Below are positions 62,054 through 64,000 of a stretch of DNA of 64,000 nucleotides, piece after piece; the first letter of the stretch is position 1; each line of letters opens with the position of its first letter. Source of the stretch: Anaerotruncus massiliensis (ex Togo et al. 2026). Its GTDB lineage: Bacteria; Bacillota; Clostridia; Oscillospirales; Ruminococcaceae. The stretch spans positions 1,473,501 to 1,537,500 of the forward strand of contig NZ_LT962687.1 in the NCBI RefSeq assembly GCF_900199635.1, given 5' to 3'. Both the position numbers and the translations under genes were made by a program. The notes under the pieces were generated by a model that was given only the letters and a program-made list of their open reading frames with translations, was not told where the DNA came from and did no database searches.

Positions 62054-63583
62054 TTATATCATGGCTTTTTCTTCCATCGCAATCGCCTTGTTGATTGCGT
62101 TGACGTAGGCGCGGATGGAGGATTCGAGGATGTCGGGGCTCAGGCCGCGCCCGGTGACCGTGTGGCCGTTGCAGCTGATCTTGCAGATCGCTTCGCCGAG
62201 CGCGTCCTCGCCCTCGGTAACCGCCTGCATCGTCCAGTTTTCCAGCTTGGTGTCCATCTTGACGATGCGGTCGATCGCGTTGAAGGCCGCGTCGATCGGG
62301 CCCTCGCCGCGCGCCACATGCTCCTTTTCCTCCCCGTCGTCCCGTACGAGCCGCACGACCGCCGTCGCGGAGATGACGGTGCCCGAATTGACGACGAAGC
62401 TCTTCAGCCCGTAGGTCTCCTTCACGTCGGAGATCGCCGCGTTGCCGACGAGCGCCTCGATGTCGCGGTCGGTGATCTCCTTCTTGCGGTCGGCCATCTC
62501 CTTAAAACGCTCGAACGCCTCGGCGATGTCCTCGTCGGACATCCGGTAGCCCAGTTCGGCGATCCGGTCGGCGAACGCGTGCTTACCCGAGTGCTTGCCG
62601 AGCACCATCTTGTTCTGGTAGATGCCCACGTCGTCGGGGCTCATGATCTCGTAGGTGGTGCGTTCGGCGAGCACGCCGTGCTGGTGGATGCCGCTCTCAT
62701 GCGCGAAGGCGTTCGCGCCGACGATCGGCTTGTTGGGCGCGATTCCCACGCCGATGATCGTGGAGAGCAGCTTGCTCGTGCGGTAGATCTGGCGGGTGTT
62801 GATGCCCGTCGTGCATCCGTAAAAATCCCCGCGGGTCCTGAGCGCCATGACGATCTCGTCCATCGCGGCGTTGCCCGCGCGCTCGCCGATGCCGTTGACG
62901 GTGCATTCGACCTGCGTCGCGCCCGCCCGGATGCTCTCCAGCGTGTTCGCGACCCCCATGCCGAGGTCGTTGTGGTTGTGGACCGAGATGTCCACGGCGG
63001 GATTCTGGAGGTGCGCCTTTACATAGGCGACGAGGTCGTACATCTCGTTCGGGGTGCTGTAGCCGACCGTGTCGGGGATGTTGATTGTCGAGGCGCCCGC
63101 CGCAATCGCCGTGTCGAACACCTTGACGAGGAAGTCGCGGTCGCTGCGGGAGGCGTCCTCGGCCGAAAATTCAACGTCCGGGCAGAGGCTGCGCGCGAAC
63201 CGGACCATCTCGGCGACGCGGGCGACGACCTGGTCGGGGGTCATCTTGAGCTTGTATTTCATGTGGATGTCGCTCGTCGCGAGAAAGACGTGGATGCGCG
63301 GATGCGCGGCGTGCCTGACCGCGTCCCACGCGCGCTGGATGTCCCCCTCGACGCAGCGCGCGAGCCCCGCGACGGTGGAATTCTTGACGATCTTGGCGAT
63401 CGCCTCGACCGCCCGGAAGTCGTCGGGCGACGAGACCGGGAAGCCCGCCTCGATGACGTCCACGCCCAGCCGCTCGAGCTGGCGCGCCATCTCCAGCTTC
63501 TCGTTGAAGTTCATGCTGCATCCCGGGGACTGTTCCCCGTCCCGCAGGGTGGTGTCGAAAATCTTGACCGTTCTTGTGCTCAT
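62054..63583 (-). CDS. leuA: 2-isopropylmalate synthase
   Basis: LeuA condenses 2-ketoisovalerate with acetyl-CoA, the committed step of leucine synthesis. The 509-residue protein has FDTTLRDGEQSPGCSMNF (metal and catalytic residues), the HxH motif in ISVHNHNDLGMGVANTLESI, CTVNGIGERAGNAAMDEIV, HESGIHQHGV and a C-terminal LeuA dimer/regulatory domain that normally binds leucine. A GGGGAAATC site precedes the ATG. Its transcription is controlled by the T-box upstream. Confidence 0.97.
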   Translation of the reverse strand: MSTRTVKIFDTTLRDGEQSPGCSMNFNEKLEMARQLERLGVDVIEAGFPVSSPDDFRAVEAIAKIVKNSTVAGLARCVEGDIQRAWDAVRHAAHPRIHVFLATSDIHMKYKLKMTPDQVVARVAEMVRFARSLCPDVEFSAEDASRSDRDFLVKVFDTAIAAGASTINIPDTVGYSTPNEMYDLVAYVKAHLQNPAVDISVHNHNDLGMGVANTLESIRAGATQVECTVNGIGERAGNAAMDEIVMALRTRGDFYGCTTGINTRQIYRTSKLLSTIIGVGIAPNKPIVGANAFAHESGIHQHGVLAERTTYEIMSPDDVGIYQNKMVLGKHSGKHAFADRIAELGYRMSDEDIAEAFERFKEMADRKKEITDRDIEALVGNAAISDVKETYGLKSFVVNSGTVISATAVVRLVRDDGEEKEHVARGEGPIDAAFNAIDRIVKMDTKLENWTMQAVTEGEDALGEAICKISCNGHTVTGRGLSPDILESSIRAYVNAINKAIAMEEKAMI

Positions 63584-63644
63584 GGTGATTTCCCCTTTCC
63601 CGTAATGAGATTTCGAGAAACGTCAGCGCGGATCGCGGAGAAAA

Positions 63645-63930
63645 CAAAAAAACCTTCGCCTCTCCAAAAAAGAGACGAAGGTTTTGAAAAACTTCCGTGG
63701 TACCACTCTCATTGACCGCCATAGGCAGCCCGCTCGACCGCATCCAACAATGCGCTCCCCATCTAACGGCGGGGTTCCGTCCGGTTCTAATTGCAAATGG
63801 AGCTTTCGACCGGCAGCTCGGGGGCGAGTTATTCACATTCGCGGCACCGCCTCGCACCGACCGGCGGCTCTCTGCAAACGCGCGGGATGTGTTTTGTTCC
63901 CCGTCAACGCCTTTGACGTATTCATCTTGT
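63645..63930 (-). promoter_or_regulatory. T-box leader of the leucine operon (candidate Leu CUC specifier)
   Basis: On the minus strand the leader has a Stem I with the AGAGAG motif and the distal GGTGCGAGG, the specifier loop GTGAATAACTCGCC with CUC (Leu) at 63826-63828, the T-box sequence AGAGTGGTACCACGGAAG (63692-63709) and a terminator stem ACCTTCGTCTC / GAGAGGCGAAGGT with a T-run (63645-63684). Uncharged tRNA-Leu should stabilise the antiterminator and allow leuA-leuC-leuD transcription. The T-box call is strong; the specifier reading is less certain. Confidence 0.92.
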
Positions 63931-63935
63931 TAGAC

Positions 63936-63964
63936 ATGATAACGCGCAAAGCCGCGTTTGTCAA
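63936..63964 (-). promoter_or_regulatory. Leucine operon promoter
   Basis: On the minus strand a perfect TTGACA (63959-63964), a 17-base spacer and TATCAT (63936-63941) sit immediately upstream of the T-box leader. The last 36 bases of the window hold nothing I can support. Confidence 0.8.
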
Positions 63965-64000
63965 GACGTAAATTTCCCAAAATTTTCAACGCATCCGGCG

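Noticed and set aside
61892-63715. Long plus-strand open frame opposite leuA, and similar ones opposite ileS (4058-5953), radA (9198-11201) and hisD (30734-32014)
   Set aside because: Antisense shadows of real genes caused by high GC content. They have no ribosome site or recognisable domain.

Overview
The window is a GC-rich chromosomal segment of an endospore-forming, anaerobic Firmicute of the class Clostridia, most like the Oscillospiraceae/Ruminococcaceae. The assignment rests on gene content: spoIIGA-sigE-sigG, a SpoIIM homologue and a YlmC/YmxH protein, the ranthipeptide pair scfA/scfB (SCIFF peptide and radical SAM maturase), PolC-type DNA polymerase III, the short HisG plus HisZ pair, and T-box and lysine riboswitch control. 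I see no rRNA, tRNA, CRISPR array, insertion sequence or prophage. Coding density is high, and many genes overlap by 1 to 15 bases within operons.

Layout. 1-11291 (+): a division and cell-envelope block (HlyD-like protein, yggS, sepF, ylmH, divIVA), then ileS, lspA, an RluD-type pseudouridine synthase, a HAD phosphatase, a cwlD-type amidase and radA. 11265-16601: a small Cys protein, a MacA-like adaptor with a MacB-like permease but no ATPase, a DUF6873-like protein, a Xer-type recombinase and a convergent spoIIM homologue. 16675-22556 (-): proC, scfB, scfA, a TIGR04086 membrane protein, yajC, tgt and queA. 22645-26249 (+): lysine synthesis genes asd-dapA-dapB-ACT behind a lysine riboswitch. 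26309-33842 (-): a ten-gene histidine operon hisZGDCBHAFIE with a strong promoter that overlaps a perfect palindrome. 34006-46521 (-): the classical rpsB-tsf-pyrH-frr-uppS-cdsA-dxr-rseP-ispG-polC cluster. 46720-51131: ymxH, a sodium-dependent NSS transporter, then spoIIGA-sigE-sigG. 51433-51732 (+): an unrecognised, extremely Cys-rich 99-residue protein.

51836-60191 is the most distinctive part. A five-gene Opp/Nik-type ABC transporter operon (-) is divergent from larE-larB-larC (+), which make the nickel-pincer nucleotide cofactor. The two -35 boxes form an inverted repeat, and both transcripts begin with a structured leader that ends in an intrinsic-terminator-like hairpin. LarC carries a long His-rich segment. 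This looks like a nickel uptake and nickel-cofactor cassette under two-sided attenuation control; no larA lies in the window. 60238-63964 (-) is leuA-leuC-leuD behind a T-box leader whose candidate specifier is the Leu codon CUC.

Starts were chosen by Shine-Dalgarno spacing and family length. Functions rest on recognised motifs, not on database searches. Promoters and hairpins were read by eye.
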